DNA from: Lysinibacillus sphaericus
Lineage (GTDB): Bacteria > Bacillota > Bacilli > Bacillales_A > Planococcaceae
Length of the DNA: 64,000 bases
NCBI RefSeq assembly: GCF_002982115.1
Contig: NZ_CP019980.1
Coordinates: 256,001-320,000, forward strand
Reading direction: 5' to 3'
Numbering within the stretch: the stretch's first letter is position 1; each line of letters starts with the position of its first letter. Shown here piece by piece: positions 9,103-18,035 of the stretch. The position numbers were made by a program, and so were the translations under genes. Under the pieces are notes generated by a model. It ran no database searches and was not told the DNA's origin. It worked only from the letters and a program-made list of their open reading frames with translations.

Positions 9103-9987
9103 ATGCTAATAAAGAAATTTGATTACGCCCGCTGGCTATTTGTAATGCCAGCAATAATAATTGTTGGTTTACTATTTGTTTACCCATTTTTATCTAGTAT
9201 TTATTTCAGCTTTACAACGAAAAATTTATTATCACCGAACTATCAATTTGTCGGTCTTGAGAATTATAGAAAAGTATTAGCTGACCCAGATTTTTGGAAC
9301 TCATTTTTTAATTCATTAAAATGGACTTTCTTTTCTTTAGTCGGTCAAGTTTTAGTTGGCTTTATTTTAGCTCTAGCTATACATAGAATAAAGCGATTTA
9401 AATGGTTATATCGAACACTGCTTATTATACCTTGGGCATTTCCAACGATAGTTATCGCCTTTTCATGGCAATGGATATTAAACGGAGTGTACGGTTATTT
9501 GCCAAATCTAATCGTCAAATTAGGATTGATGAATAATCCACCTGCATTTTTTACCGATAGTACGTGGGCGTTTGTTTGTTTAGTAGGAATCAATATTTGG
9601 TTTGGTGCACCTTTAATCATGGTGAATGTATTATCGGCATTACAAACCGTTCCTCAAGAACAATTTGAAGCGGCTAGAATTGATGGTGCTTCCTCTTGGC
9701 AAGTATTTAGGTTTATCACGTTACCCCATATTCGGGTAGTCATTGGCTTATTAGTCGTATTAAGAACAATATGGATTTTTAACAACTTCGATATTGTGTA
9801 CTTACTAACAGGAGGGGGACCTTCAAATGCTACAACGACACTCCCTATCTTTGCCTATAACCTTGGTTGGGGAACACAGTTATTAGGACGTTCCTCTGCA
9901 GTAACGGTATTGCTATTTTTATTCCTTTTAACAATTTGTTTACTTTATTTCTATATTATTAGGAAATGGGAAAAGGAGTCGAAATAA
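9103..9987 (+). CDS. Sugar ABC transporter permease, MalF/UgpA type
   Basis: Inner-membrane permease, 294 aa, six predicted membrane segments starting at residue 10. The cytoplasmic EAA loop that contacts the ATPase is seen as EQFEAARIDGASSWQVFRFITLPHI near residue 185. AGAAAGGAG precedes the ATG. It precedes the second permease by one base. Partner and substrate inferred from the operon. Confidence 0.92.
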   Translation: MLIKKFDYARWLFVMPAIIIVGLLFVYPFLSSIYFSFTTKNLLSPNYQFVGLENYRKVLADPDFWNSFFNSLKWTFFSLVGQVLVGFILALAIHRIKRFKWLYRTLLIIPWAFPTIVIAFSWQWILNGVYGYLPNLIVKLGLMNNPPAFFTDSTWAFVCLVGINIWFGAPLIMVNVLSALQTVPQEQFEAARIDGASSWQVFRFITLPHIRVVIGLLVVLRTIWIFNNFDIVYLLTGGGPSNATTTLPIFAYNLGWGTQLLGRSSAVTVLLFLFLLTICLLYFYIIRKWEKESK

Positions 9988-9988
9988 A

Positions 9989-10825
9989 ATGGTTAAAAAT
10001 AAAAAAACAATTGTAAGTTCATTTCTGTCTCATGCTTTGCTAATAATAGCTACTATTCTTGCCGTATTCCCTTTAGTATGGATTTTCCTCTCCTCGGTTA
10101 AAGGCAAAGGTGAGTTAACGCAATTCCCAACAAGATTTTTTCCAAAGGACTTTACATTAGAGTATTTTATCCACGTAATTAGAGATTTACATTTTATAGA
10201 TAATATCAAAAATAGTGTGTTAATCTCCTTAAGTACAACGGTCATTGCTATTATTATTTCCTCAACCGCAGCGTATGGAATAGTGAGATTTTTTCCGAAA
10301 TTGGGTTCGATTATGTCGAAATTATTAATCACTACCTATATATTCCCACCTATATTATTAGCCATTCCATACTCTTTAGTAATGGCAACCATTGGTCTAA
10401 GTAATAGTCTAATTGGTTTAATTATCGTTTATCTATCATTTAGTGTCCCGTATGCGGTATGGCTATTAGTTGGTTTTTTTCAAACAGTACCCATTGGCAT
10501 AGAAGAGTCTGCCCAGATTGATGGAGCAAATAAATTTACTATATTTTTTAGAGTTGTGTTACCTATCGTAGCTCCTGGGATTGTCGCTACTGCCATTTAT
10601 ACGTTTATCAATGCATGGAATGAATTTTTGTATGCCTTAATCTTAATTAATGATACTAGCAAAATGACCGTTGCAGTTGCTTTAAGATCATTAAACGGTT
10701 CGGAAATTTTGGATTGGGGAGATATGATGGCAGCTTCTGTCATCGTTGTGTTGCCATCGATTATCTTTTTCATTTTTATTCAAAATAAAATTGCAAGTGG
10801 GCTTTCAGAAGGTGCCGTTAAATAA
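9989..10825 (+). CDS. Sugar ABC transporter permease, MalG/UgpE type
   Basis: Second permease of the importer, 278 aa, six predicted membrane segments. EAA loop EESAQIDGANKFTIFFRVVLPIVAPG near residue 175. Starts one base after the first permease stop, with AAGGAG inside that gene's end, so the two are coupled. Followed 21 bases later by the sialidase. Confidence 0.92.
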   Translation: MVKNKKTIVSSFLSHALLIIATILAVFPLVWIFLSSVKGKGELTQFPTRFFPKDFTLEYFIHVIRDLHFIDNIKNSVLISLSTTVIAIIISSTAAYGIVRFFPKLGSIMSKLLITTYIFPPILLAIPYSLVMATIGLSNSLIGLIIVYLSFSVPYAVWLLVGFFQTVPIGIEESAQIDGANKFTIFFRVVLPIVAPGIVATAIYTFINAWNEFLYALILINDTSKMTVAVALRSLNGSEILDWGDMMAASVIVVLPSIIFFIFIQNKIASGLSEGAVK

Positions 10826-10846
10826 TTAGATGGAGGTGGTATTTTA

Positions 10847-12928
10847 ATGTTTAAAGTCGGAACATTTAAAATAATGATTATCGTATTATTTTTCGTTTTT
10901 AGTACTTTAGGAAGTGCTCCAGTATATGCGAAAGATAGTTCAAATCCTGCTAAATTAGTTTATCAGACAGATAATTTGGAATTGAAGAACCAAGGCAAAG
11001 ATATTACGAATGATGTGAAAGACGTATTGGATAGTGAATCTACGACCATTATCATCAAGTTTAAAACCGATAATCAAAATGCATTACAAGCTTTGTTTAG
11101 CTCGTCTAATAATAATCCTTATTTTAGAAATAACTATTTTGATATTTTTATGAGAAATAATGGAGAGTTAGGAATTGAGGTAAGGGATGCGACGGAACAT
11201 ATCAATTATTTATTTGCTAGACCAGCATCATTATGGGGGAAGAGTAAGAATAAAACAGCATTAAATGCGATAGCATTCGTTGCAAATGCAGAAGAGAAAT
11301 CGTATAAGTTATTTGCAAATGGAGATAAGATTTTAGAGGAAAACGTTTCAAACTATAAGTCGTTAACGGACATTTATGGAGTAAATACGTTCTTGATTGG
11401 TGGCGTGAATCGTGAAGGAAAACTAGAGTTCGGCTTTGATGGAGAGATTTACACGTTAGCAATATACAATGGTGTACTGACTAACGATGTATTATTACAT
11501 GAAACGAGCAATGCACTAAATAAAATGATATTTACATCAGGTGATGCGTCCAAGGCGAATTATTTTAGAATTCCTGCTTTGTATACATTAAATTCAGGGA
11601 GGGTCTTAGCAAGTGCAGATGCAAGATACGGGGGGACACATGATTCGAGAAGTAAAATTAATATCGTTACGTCCTATAGTGATGATAATGGTAGAACGTG
11701 GACTCCTCCGAAGTTTGCATTGAAATTTGATGATTATGAAGAACAGACAATCGAATGGCCAAGAGATAATGTTCGTAAAAACATACAGATTAGCGGTAGT
11801 GCTTCATTTATAGATTCAGCATTAGTGCAAGACAAGCAGACGAATAAGGTTATTTTAATGGCCGATTTTATGCCTGCGGGGATAGGGAACCATAATGCAT
11901 TAAAAAATGACTCTGGTTATAAAGAAATAAATGGGGCGTATTATTTGAAGTTAAGGAAATCTAATGAATCTACCTATCATTACTCAATTAGAGAAAATGG
12001 AGTCATTTTTAATGATACGGTCAATCAGCCTACAGAATATAAAGTTGATGGCTATTACAATTTAATGAAAAATGATGATTATTTATATGTACCACAATAT
12101 TCAGTGAGGTTTGATAACGACAGGCTAATCGAATATCAAAATGGAAAAAATGTCAAAATGAATATTTTTTATAAGGATTCACTCTTTAAAATCACCCCGA
12201 CCAATTATTTAGGTTTTACTATAAGCGATGATTTGGGAGAAACTTGGGGCGCTCCTAAATTACTACCACCATTTAATGGTCTAAACAAAAATGCCACATA
12301 TTTGAGTCCTGGACAAGGTATCGTGCTTAGTAATATGAACCGAATAATTTTTGCCACATATACAAATGGACAGATGGTGTATTTAATTAGTGATGATCAT
12401 GGTAACTCGTGGTCGCATCGCACGGCATCATTACCTTTTGCCAATGCTACAGCAGAGGCGCAAATGGTAGAGCTAAGCCCAGGAGTTATTCAAACATATT
12501 TAAGAACTTCAACAGGGAAAATCGGCTATATGACAAGTACCGATTATGGTGATACATGGAGCGCAGTGCAATATCTTGAGCATGTTCAAAATCCTTTTTA
12601 TGGTACGCAACTATCGATTATAAAATACTCTCAAAAGGTAAACGGTCACGATATTTTATTGATGAGTACCCCAAATTCAAAAAATGGTAGAAGAAGCGGT
12701 CAAATTTGGGTGGGTATCGTAAATGAAACAAATCCTTCTGTCAATTGGCAAAAGAAATACGATGTTGATTTTAGCAACTATGGATATTCGTATTCCGCAA
12801 TAACGGAATTACCGAATCAAGAAATTGGGCTTCTATATGAGAAATATGATTCTTGGTCGCGCAATGAGCTGCATTTAAAGAACGTTTTAAAGTTTGAAAT
12901 ATTAACATTGGAAGATATATATCAATAA
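10847..12928 (+). CDS. Secreted GH33 sialidase, NanB-like
   Basis: Exo-sialidase, 693 aa, with a signal peptide (cleavage likely after PVYA near residue 28) and no sortase motif or membrane anchor. Residues about 35-225 form a lectin-like (CBM40-type) domain. The catalytic propeller starts with YFRIPALY near residue 240 (first triad Arg), then ADARYGGTHDS with the acid/base Asp. Asp-boxes SDDNGRTW, SDDLGETW, SDDHGNSW and STDYGDTW lie near 278, 459, 515 and 563. The catalytic Glu is in AEAQMVELSPG and the nucleophile Tyr in YGYSYSAI near 645. Length and layout match the 2,7-anhydro-Neu5Ac-forming NanB group better than short hydrolytic sialidases; that product call is an inference supported by the oxidoreductase next door. 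Confidence 0.93.
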   Translation: MFKVGTFKIMIIVLFFVFSTLGSAPVYAKDSSNPAKLVYQTDNLELKNQGKDITNDVKDVLDSESTTIIIKFKTDNQNALQALFSSSNNNPYFRNNYFDIFMRNNGELGIEVRDATEHINYLFARPASLWGKSKNKTALNAIAFVANAEEKSYKLFANGDKILEENVSNYKSLTDIYGVNTFLIGGVNREGKLEFGFDGEIYTLAIYNGVLTNDVLLHETSNALNKMIFTSGDASKANYFRIPALYTLNSGRVLASADARYGGTHDSRSKINIVTSYSDDNGRTWTPPKFALKFDDYEEQTIEWPRDNVRKNIQISGSASFIDSALVQDKQTNKVILMADFMPAGIGNHNALKNDSGYKEINGAYYLKLRKSNESTYHYSIRENGVIFNDTVNQPTEYKVDGYYNLMKNDDYLYVPQYSVRFDNDRLIEYQNGKNVKMNIFYKDSLFKITPTNYLGFTISDDLGETWGAPKLLPPFNGLNKNATYLSPGQGIVLSNMNRIIFATYTNGQMVYLISDDHGNSWSHRTASLPFANATAEAQMVELSPGVIQTYLRTSTGKIGYMTSTDYGDTWSAVQYLEHVQNPFYGTQLSIIKYSQKVNGHDILLMSTPNSKNGRRSGQIWVGIVNETNPSVNWQKKYDVDFSNYGYSYSAITELPNQEIGLLYEKYDSWSRNELHLKNVLKFEILTLEDIYQ

Positions 12929-12947
12929 TAATTAGGAGGGAATACTC

Positions 12948-14051
12948 GTGGTGAATTATGCAATAGTGGGTACTGGATACTTTGGTGCGGAATTAGGAAG
13001 GTCCATTCTAAAAAACAAGGATGCTAACATTGTTGCCATTTATGATCCTGAGAATGCTAAAGAGGTAAGTGTAGAGTTAAAGGCAGAGGTTTCAACCTCC
13101 TTGGATGACTTAGTAACAAGAGAAGATGTGGATTGTGTTGTTGTAGCTTCGCCAAATTATTTGCATAAGGAGCCGGTTGTGAAGGCTGCTGAAAATGGCA
13201 AACATGTATTTTGTGAAAAACCTATCGCTTTATGCTATGAAGATTGTAAAGACATGGTGGAAGCTTGTAAAAAGAATAACGTGATATTTTTTGCTGGTCA
13301 TATTATGAATTTCTTCAATGGTGTGCAGTATGCAAAGAAACTAATCAATGAAGGGGAAATCGGGGATATTTTGTTTTGTCATGCGGCAAGAAATGGTTGG
13401 GAAGAAAAGCAACCGGAAGTGTCTTGGAAAAAAATAAGAGAGAAATCAGGTGGGCATTTATATCATCATATTCACGAATTAGATTGTATTCAATTTATTA
13501 TGGGGGGGCTCCCTCAAAAAGCAACAATGATTGGCGGAAACGTTGCTCATAGAGGTGAGCATTTTGGAAATGAAGATGATATGATTTTTGTCAATTTAGA
13601 ATTTGAGAATAAAAAGTTTGCGCTACTAGAATGGGGTTCAGCATTTCGATATGGCGAACATTATGTTTTAATCCAAGGAACAAAGGGATACATAAAATTG
13701 GATATGTACAATGTAAAAGGAACGTTAAAGGTGGATGGCAAAGAGAAGCATTTTCTTATCCATGAAACACAAGAAGAAGATGACGATCGGACAAGAATTT
13801 ATAATAGTTCCGAAATGGATGGTGCTATCCAATATGGGAAACCAGGGAAAAGAACGCCTTTATGGCTTTCTTCTGTAATAGACAAAGAAATGAAGTACTT
13901 ACATCAAGTGCTACAAGGAGCGGAAGTAGGCGAGGAGTTTCAAAAACTTTTAAACGGACAAGCCGCTTTAGAAGCCATTGCAACAGCGGATGCATGTACA
14001 CTTTCAATCCTCGAAGATCGAAAAGTAGACCTTTCAGAAATTGTAAAGTAG
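12948..14051 (+). CDS. Gfo/Idh/MocA oxidoreductase (possible 2,7-anhydro-sialate dehydrogenase)
   Basis: NAD-dependent oxidoreductase, 367 aa. Rossmann motif GTGYFGAELG near residue 8, family motif HVFCEKPIAL near residue 87, and active-site region GGHLYHHIHELD near residue 168. GGAGGG precedes a GTG start at 12948. It is the last gene of the transporter-sialidase operon. In R. gnavus-type clusters and E. coli YjhC, a member of this family converts 2,7-anhydro-Neu5Ac to Neu5Ac through a keto intermediate, and the same role is inferred here. Neu5Ac lyase, kinase and epimerase genes are not in the window. Confidence 0.85.
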   Translation: MVNYAIVGTGYFGAELGRSILKNKDANIVAIYDPENAKEVSVELKAEVSTSLDDLVTREDVDCVVVASPNYLHKEPVVKAAENGKHVFCEKPIALCYEDCKDMVEACKKNNVIFFAGHIMNFFNGVQYAKKLINEGEIGDILFCHAARNGWEEKQPEVSWKKIREKSGGHLYHHIHELDCIQFIMGGLPQKATMIGGNVAHRGEHFGNEDDMIFVNLEFENKKFALLEWGSAFRYGEHYVLIQGTKGYIKLDMYNVKGTLKVDGKEKHFLIHETQEEDDDRTRIYNSSEMDGAIQYGKPGKRTPLWLSSVIDKEMKYLHQVLQGAEVGEEFQKLLNGQAALEAIATADACTLSILEDRKVDLSEIVK

Positions 14052-14149
14052 ACAGAAAGCCTGTGATGTCCAGCACAGGCTTTTAGTGAAATACTTGGCA
14101 GGTGTTTTTGGAAATAGAATTAACACGGGAAAGGATGTGGAAGTTTCCT

Positions 14150-14236
14150 ATGACTATGAAGAAGAGAAAGATTGCTACAAAGTATTTGCTCGCATGCTTC
14201 ATTATTTTTTATGTCATAAAAAGGATTATAAAGTAG
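14150..14236 (+). pseudogene. Truncated third copy of the small membrane protein
   Basis: 28-aa frame starting MTMKKRKIATKYLLACFIIF, matching the N-terminal half of the 59-aa proteins at 6414 and 6718, with the same AAGGATGTGGAA upstream stretch. It stops after VIKRIIK, at the point where the others continue to a second membrane segment. A decayed copy at the far side of the sialidase operon. Confidence 0.6.
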
Positions 14237-14245
14237 GGAGACACT

Positions 14246-14692
14246 ATGGTTAGTGAAAAAATATTCAAAGAAATAGAATCACTTTTATTTACAGAAGCTG
14301 AGTTTGGAGCACTTTTTGATATTCAAATCGATTATTTAAAGGAAACTGTCAGATTAGATGTGCTTAGTACAAGTAGAAAACGTATTAAAAAGACCATTCT
14401 ATTATTTGAACAAGTACTTTCTTTGTACGTGTGTAAGTCTGAGGATGCAGAGGGCTTTCGTTTAAACGAGCTAAATGATACAGACGTTGCATTATTATCA
14501 GAAATTAGCTACCACCCATATGGCTTTGGGAAAATAAATGTGGAAACCATAAATGCCAAATTAAAAGGGTTTAAAGAAATTACTTCAAATACTAATTTTT
14601 ATTTTCAAGTAAACAATAAAGATTATTTCTTTTTGGAAGCAAATCGTTTAGTCATCAATAATAAAGTGTTTAATAATTTGTTAGTTCCTTAA
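14246..14692 (+). CDS. Protein of unknown function, paralogue A
   Basis: 148 aa, acidic, no signal peptide or membrane segment. GTAGGGAGACACT precedes the ATG. About half its positions match the next gene, including FEQVLSLYVC (FEQVLSLYMC in B), SYHP(Y/D)GF and FNKDYFF-like NNKDYFFLEANRLV near residue 130. Family not recognised; the paired arrangement resembles antitoxin/immunity-type or DUF duplications, but nothing here fixes a function. Confidence 0.7.
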   Translation: MVSEKIFKEIESLLFTEAEFGALFDIQIDYLKETVRLDVLSTSRKRIKKTILLFEQVLSLYVCKSEDAEGFRLNELNDTDVALLSEISYHPYGFGKINVETINAKLKGFKEITSNTNFYFQVNNKDYFFLEANRLVINNKVFNNLLVP

Positions 14693-14725
14693 AAAACGTG
14701 AATTCTTTTAAATCAAGGAGATATT

Positions 14726-15202
14726 ATGGAACAAGAAAAAATAATGGAAGAAATTCAAACATTACTATCGGAAGAAACAGCGTTCGGTGTGGTGACGAAT
14801 GTCGATATCGGTTATTTTGGAGAAACCGTTAAATTAGTTGTCGCTAAAAAATACAAACAAGAAGTGTTGAAAAAGGTTGTTTTCTTTGAACAAGTACTTT
14901 CCCTATACATGTGTCAGCTTGAAGATATAGAGGGATTCCGTTTAAATGACTACGATTATGGAGATGAGTTATTGCTAACAGGAATCAGTTATCATCCAGA
15001 TGGCTTTGACAAAATTACAATCGAAAGTTTAGATTCTGAATTAAAAGGCATTGAAGAAATTTCATCTACTACAAATTTTAGCTTCCACATCAACAATAAA
15101 GATTATTTCTTTATAGAAGCGAATCGTTTAGTTTTTGAGGGCAAAGTTTATCAAGATTTAATTGCTCCAGAAAATAAGCTGAAATGGGAAGATGAAAGTT
15201 AA
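14726..15202 (+). CDS. Protein of unknown function, paralogue B
   Basis: 158 aa, paralogue of the preceding gene over its whole length, with a ten-residue longer C-terminus (APENKLKWEDES). Shared blocks include QTLLSEETAFG near residue 10, FEQVLSLYMCQLED near 50 and INNKDYFFIEANRLVFEGKVYQDL near 130. AAGGAGAT precedes the start. Arose by tandem duplication. Function unknown. Confidence 0.7.
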   Translation: MEQEKIMEEIQTLLSEETAFGVVTNVDIGYFGETVKLVVAKKYKQEVLKKVVFFEQVLSLYMCQLEDIEGFRLNDYDYGDELLLTGISYHPDGFDKITIESLDSELKGIEEISSTTNFSFHINNKDYFFIEANRLVFEGKVYQDLIAPENKLKWEDES

Positions 15203-15282
15203 TTGTCTATAGGAAGATGCGATTGTACGCTGTAATGTAAGAAGAGCATTAGAGGCCTTCATTAATTAAATAAAAAATTTTC

Positions 15283-15315
15283 AAACTCTCAAGCCAATTG
15301 CTTGGGAGTTTTTTG
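15283..15315 (+). terminator. Terminator after paralogue B
   Basis: AAACTCTCAAGC pairs with GCTTGGGAGTTT around CAATT, followed by Ts. It overlaps the open frame upstream of cwlD and rules out a cwlD start before about 15315. Confidence 0.9.
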
Positions 15316-15379
15316 TTTACTTTCTAGCATAGTTCCAACACGAACTTCGTACACTATAACTAAAGGGTGGTGGATATGG

Positions 15380-16093
15380 GTGAAGCGCTGGCTTGCACTA
15401 GGAGTAATTATGCTAATGAGTATAGTGGTCGTGGCATATGAAACGAATGCTTCGGACCGCAACTTCTTCTTACCTGACCCACTTGGTGGCACGAAAATTG
15501 TCATTGATGCGGGACATGGTGGTCAGGATGGAGGTGCTTCAAAGGGCGAAGTAATTGAAAAGGACATTACACTTGCAATTGCTCAGCACGTGGAGAAGCA
15601 ATTAAAGAAGAAGGGCGCAACAGTCGTGATGACGCGTACACAGGATGGAGATGTTATTGATGAACACGCGCCATCAGAAAAATTTGGCACACTAAGGGAA
15701 CGCAAAAAGCAAGATATCTTTTTAAGGAAGGATATTGTTGCAAAAGAACAGCCGAATATTTTTATTACGATTCATGCCAATGCAATTCCAGAGACAAAAT
15801 GGCGTGGAGCACAGGTGTTTTATCATAAAGACGGACATGCTGATGGGGAATTGCTAGCCAATAGCATTCAGCAATCGATTCGTACGAAATTACAAAATAC
15901 CGATCGGGAAGCGTTAGCAATTAAACAAATCTACTTGCTGAAAAAAGCGGAAGTACCTGCCGCATTAGTCGAGACTGGATTTATCAGTAATGATGAGGAA
16001 CGTGCGCTATTAGTCGATAAAAAATATCAAGAAAAAATGGCGGATGCTATCGTTGAAGGTATTGAAGACTACTTACTTGGGAAAATTGAATAG
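15380..16093 (+). CDS. cwlD: N-acetylmuramoyl-L-alanine amidase CwlD
   Basis: Zinc amidase that helps make muramic-delta-lactam in spore cortex, needed for cortex recognition at germination. With the GTG start at 15380 (after GGGTGGTGG) the protein is 237 aa, the length I recall for B. subtilis CwlD. N-terminal membrane anchor (VKRWLALGVIMLMSIVVVA), then the Amidase_3 domain: VIDAGHGGQDGGA near residue 42, the metal-binding His in ITIHANA near 132 and the catalytic Glu in VETGF near 200. Upstream in-frame ATGs overlap a terminator. The cwlD-salA-gerD-kbaA order is conserved in Bacillales. Confidence 0.93.
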   Translation: MKRWLALGVIMLMSIVVVAYETNASDRNFFLPDPLGGTKIVIDAGHGGQDGGASKGEVIEKDITLAIAQHVEKQLKKKGATVVMTRTQDGDVIDEHAPSEKFGTLRERKKQDIFLRKDIVAKEQPNIFITIHANAIPETKWRGAQVFYHKDGHADGELLANSIQQSIRTKLQNTDREALAIKQIYLLKKAEVPAALVETGFISNDEERALLVDKKYQEKMADAIVEGIEDYLLGKIE

Positions 16094-16165
16094 AGCAACA
16101 GCTACTATGTAAATCAAAGCATTATGATATACTAACATTGACAGAAAATAAGGGGAGTGTTCGTC

Positions 16166-17221
16166 GTGATAACAGAACAACAAGTGCGAGAAATACTGGG
16201 ACAACTACAAGATCCATTTTTACATAAATCATTAGCAGAAACTGACGGTATTACAAATGTGGCAATTAAAGAAGAAAAAAACCATGTCAGTGTAAAAATC
16301 GCGATTGCTAAAACAAATACACCGGAGCAAATGCAACTTCAAATGAAGATTGTAGATGTATTAAAAGAAGCGGGAGCTAACACGGTTGGTATTCGCTTTG
16401 AAGAATTATCAGCAGAAAAATTACAAAGTTTCCGTGGCACAGCAACAGAAGCTGAAGCGCAAGATATTTTATCACCACTAAGTACAGTACAAGTGATTTC
16501 AATTGCTTCCGGGAAAGGTGGCGTAGGGAAATCTACAGTATCTGTTAACTTAGCGGTAGCGCTAGCCCGTCTAGGAAAAAAAGTAGGTTTAATTGATGCT
16601 GATATTTATGGATTCAGTGTACCTGACATGATGGGTGTTACAGATATGCCAAAGGTAGTAGACAATCGTATTTTCCCAGTTGACCGTTTTGGTGTAAAAG
16701 TGATCTCAATGGGATTCTTCGTTGAAAATAATGCACCAATCGTTTGGCGTGGACCAATGCTAGGGAAAGTATTAGATCAATTCTTCCGCGATGTAGAATG
16801 GGGCGAGCTGGACTATCTTCTATTAGACTTACCACCAGGAACAGGTGATGTAGCTTTAGACATTCATCAAATGTTACCTTCTTCAAAAGAAATTGTTGTA
16901 ACTACGCCTCACCCAACAGCAGCATTTGTTGCCGCTCGTGCAGGGGCAATGGCTCTACAAACTGACCATGAAATTCTAGGTGTTATTGAAAATATGGCAT
17001 GGTTTGAGTCGAAATCAGGGGAACGTGAATTTGTATTTGGTCAAGGTGGCGGTGCAAAGTTAACAGAAGAGCTACGCACAGAGCTACTTGGACAAATTCC
17101 ACTTGGTCAGCCAGATTGGACGGATGAGGAATTTGCGCCTTCCGTATATGCAGAAAAGCATCCAACAGGACAAACGTATATCAATATTGCGACGAAAATC
17201 ATTCAAAAATTAAATAAATAA
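16166..17221 (+). CDS. salA: Mrp/ApbC-family P-loop ATPase (SalA)
   Basis: MinD-like iron-sulfur carrier/regulator, 351 aa from the GTG at 16166 (a GTG at 16157 is also possible). An N-terminal MIP18-like domain (about residues 1-95) is followed by the deviant Walker A SGKGGVGKS near residue 115, then LIDADIYGFS and LLLDLPPGTGDV. In B. subtilis the gene at this position is salA (ybaL), which controls protease production through scoC. No CxxC scaffold motif is evident at the C-terminus. Confidence 0.9.
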   Translation: MITEQQVREILGQLQDPFLHKSLAETDGITNVAIKEEKNHVSVKIAIAKTNTPEQMQLQMKIVDVLKEAGANTVGIRFEELSAEKLQSFRGTATEAEAQDILSPLSTVQVISIASGKGGVGKSTVSVNLAVALARLGKKVGLIDADIYGFSVPDMMGVTDMPKVVDNRIFPVDRFGVKVISMGFFVENNAPIVWRGPMLGKVLDQFFRDVEWGELDYLLLDLPPGTGDVALDIHQMLPSSKEIVVTTPHPTAAFVAARAGAMALQTDHEILGVIENMAWFESKSGEREFVFGQGGGAKLTEELRTELLGQIPLGQPDWTDEEFAPSVYAEKHPTGQTYINIATKIIQKLNK

Positions 17222-17224
17222 ACA

Positions 17225-17261
17225 AAAAAGATTTCCTCAAATTGCTGAGGAAATCTTTTTT
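17225..17261. terminator. Bidirectional terminator between salA and gerD
   Basis: AAAAAAGATTTCCTCA pairs with TGAGGAAATCTTTTTT around AATTGC; A-run and T-run on each side serve both convergent genes. Confidence 0.92.
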
Positions 17262-17272
17262 GGTTTGTGAAG

Positions 17273-17884
17273 TTATTGGCCGCTCTGCTTTTTTTCTTTA
17301 TCTGAGCTGCCGCCACCGTCAGCGCTAGCCTCTTTTTTGTTGCCGCTCTCAGATGAAGTACTCTCACCACTTTTTTTGATAAGCTCCAGCCATTTCGCCT
17401 GCATTAGTGGACTTTCAATCGTTTCCTTTACGACTTCCTCCATTTGCTTGCGCAAAGTAGAGGATTTTAAAATCGTCTCCATTTGCTTTTGCATATCAGG
17501 CTGACCAAAGAATGATTCCAAATCCTTTTGGTAAGTAGGATCTTTCATGAGTTCCTTCATAATATCCTGTTGTTGCTTTTGCATACTTTTGGCTACAGTT
17601 TCTTTGAATTTTGGATCTTCAAAAGTCTTTTTCCAAAAATCCTCTGCTTCTTTTGAAAGCAATGTTTCCTCTGTCGCCTTTTTTACTTCGTCATGTTCTA
17701 ATATCAATAATTCACGAAAACTCGGCTCCTCTAAAAGCTGTCGCAACGCCTTTTTACCATCCTCTGTTTGTAGAGAGTCAATCATAATTTTTTTTATCTC
17801 ATCATAAGACATGGTAGAGGTTTTATCTTGTGAACAGGCAGCAAGAAAAAGCGTTAAAATCAGTAATAAAGTCAATTTTCGCAT
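17273..17884 (-). CDS. gerD: Spore germination lipoprotein GerD
   Basis: Lipoprotein scaffold that clusters germinant receptors in the spore inner membrane. 203 aa with signal peptide and lipobox LAAC near residue 16. The body is rich in charged helices (KQQQDIMKELMKDPTYQKDLESF near 105), matching the trimeric helical fold of GerD, and the tail is Ser/Gly/Lys-rich and probably disordered. Convergent with salA and divergent from kbaA, as in B. subtilis. Confidence 0.92.
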   Translation of the reverse strand: MRKLTLLLILTLFLAACSQDKTSTMSYDEIKKIMIDSLQTEDGKKALRQLLEEPSFRELLILEHDEVKKATEETLLSKEAEDFWKKTFEDPKFKETVAKSMQKQQQDIMKELMKDPTYQKDLESFFGQPDMQKQMETILKSSTLRKQMEEVVKETIESPLMQAKWLELIKKSGESTSSESGNKKEASADGGGSSDKEKKQSGQ

Positions 17885-18035
17885 GTAACATCAGCCCTTT
17901 CTATAGATAGACTCTTTCAATTATTGTTCACATTTATGATGACTTTATGTATTGCTTGCGAAGAGAAATAGCTTTTTTAACAATGCATTGTTAAAATGAT
18001 TACAGATATATGAAGAAATTGGGGGACTTTGAGTT

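Noticed and set aside
15302-15380. Longer N-terminus for CwlD
   Set aside because: The upstream codons overlap a terminator hairpin and lack a ribosome site; the GTG start gives the usual length.
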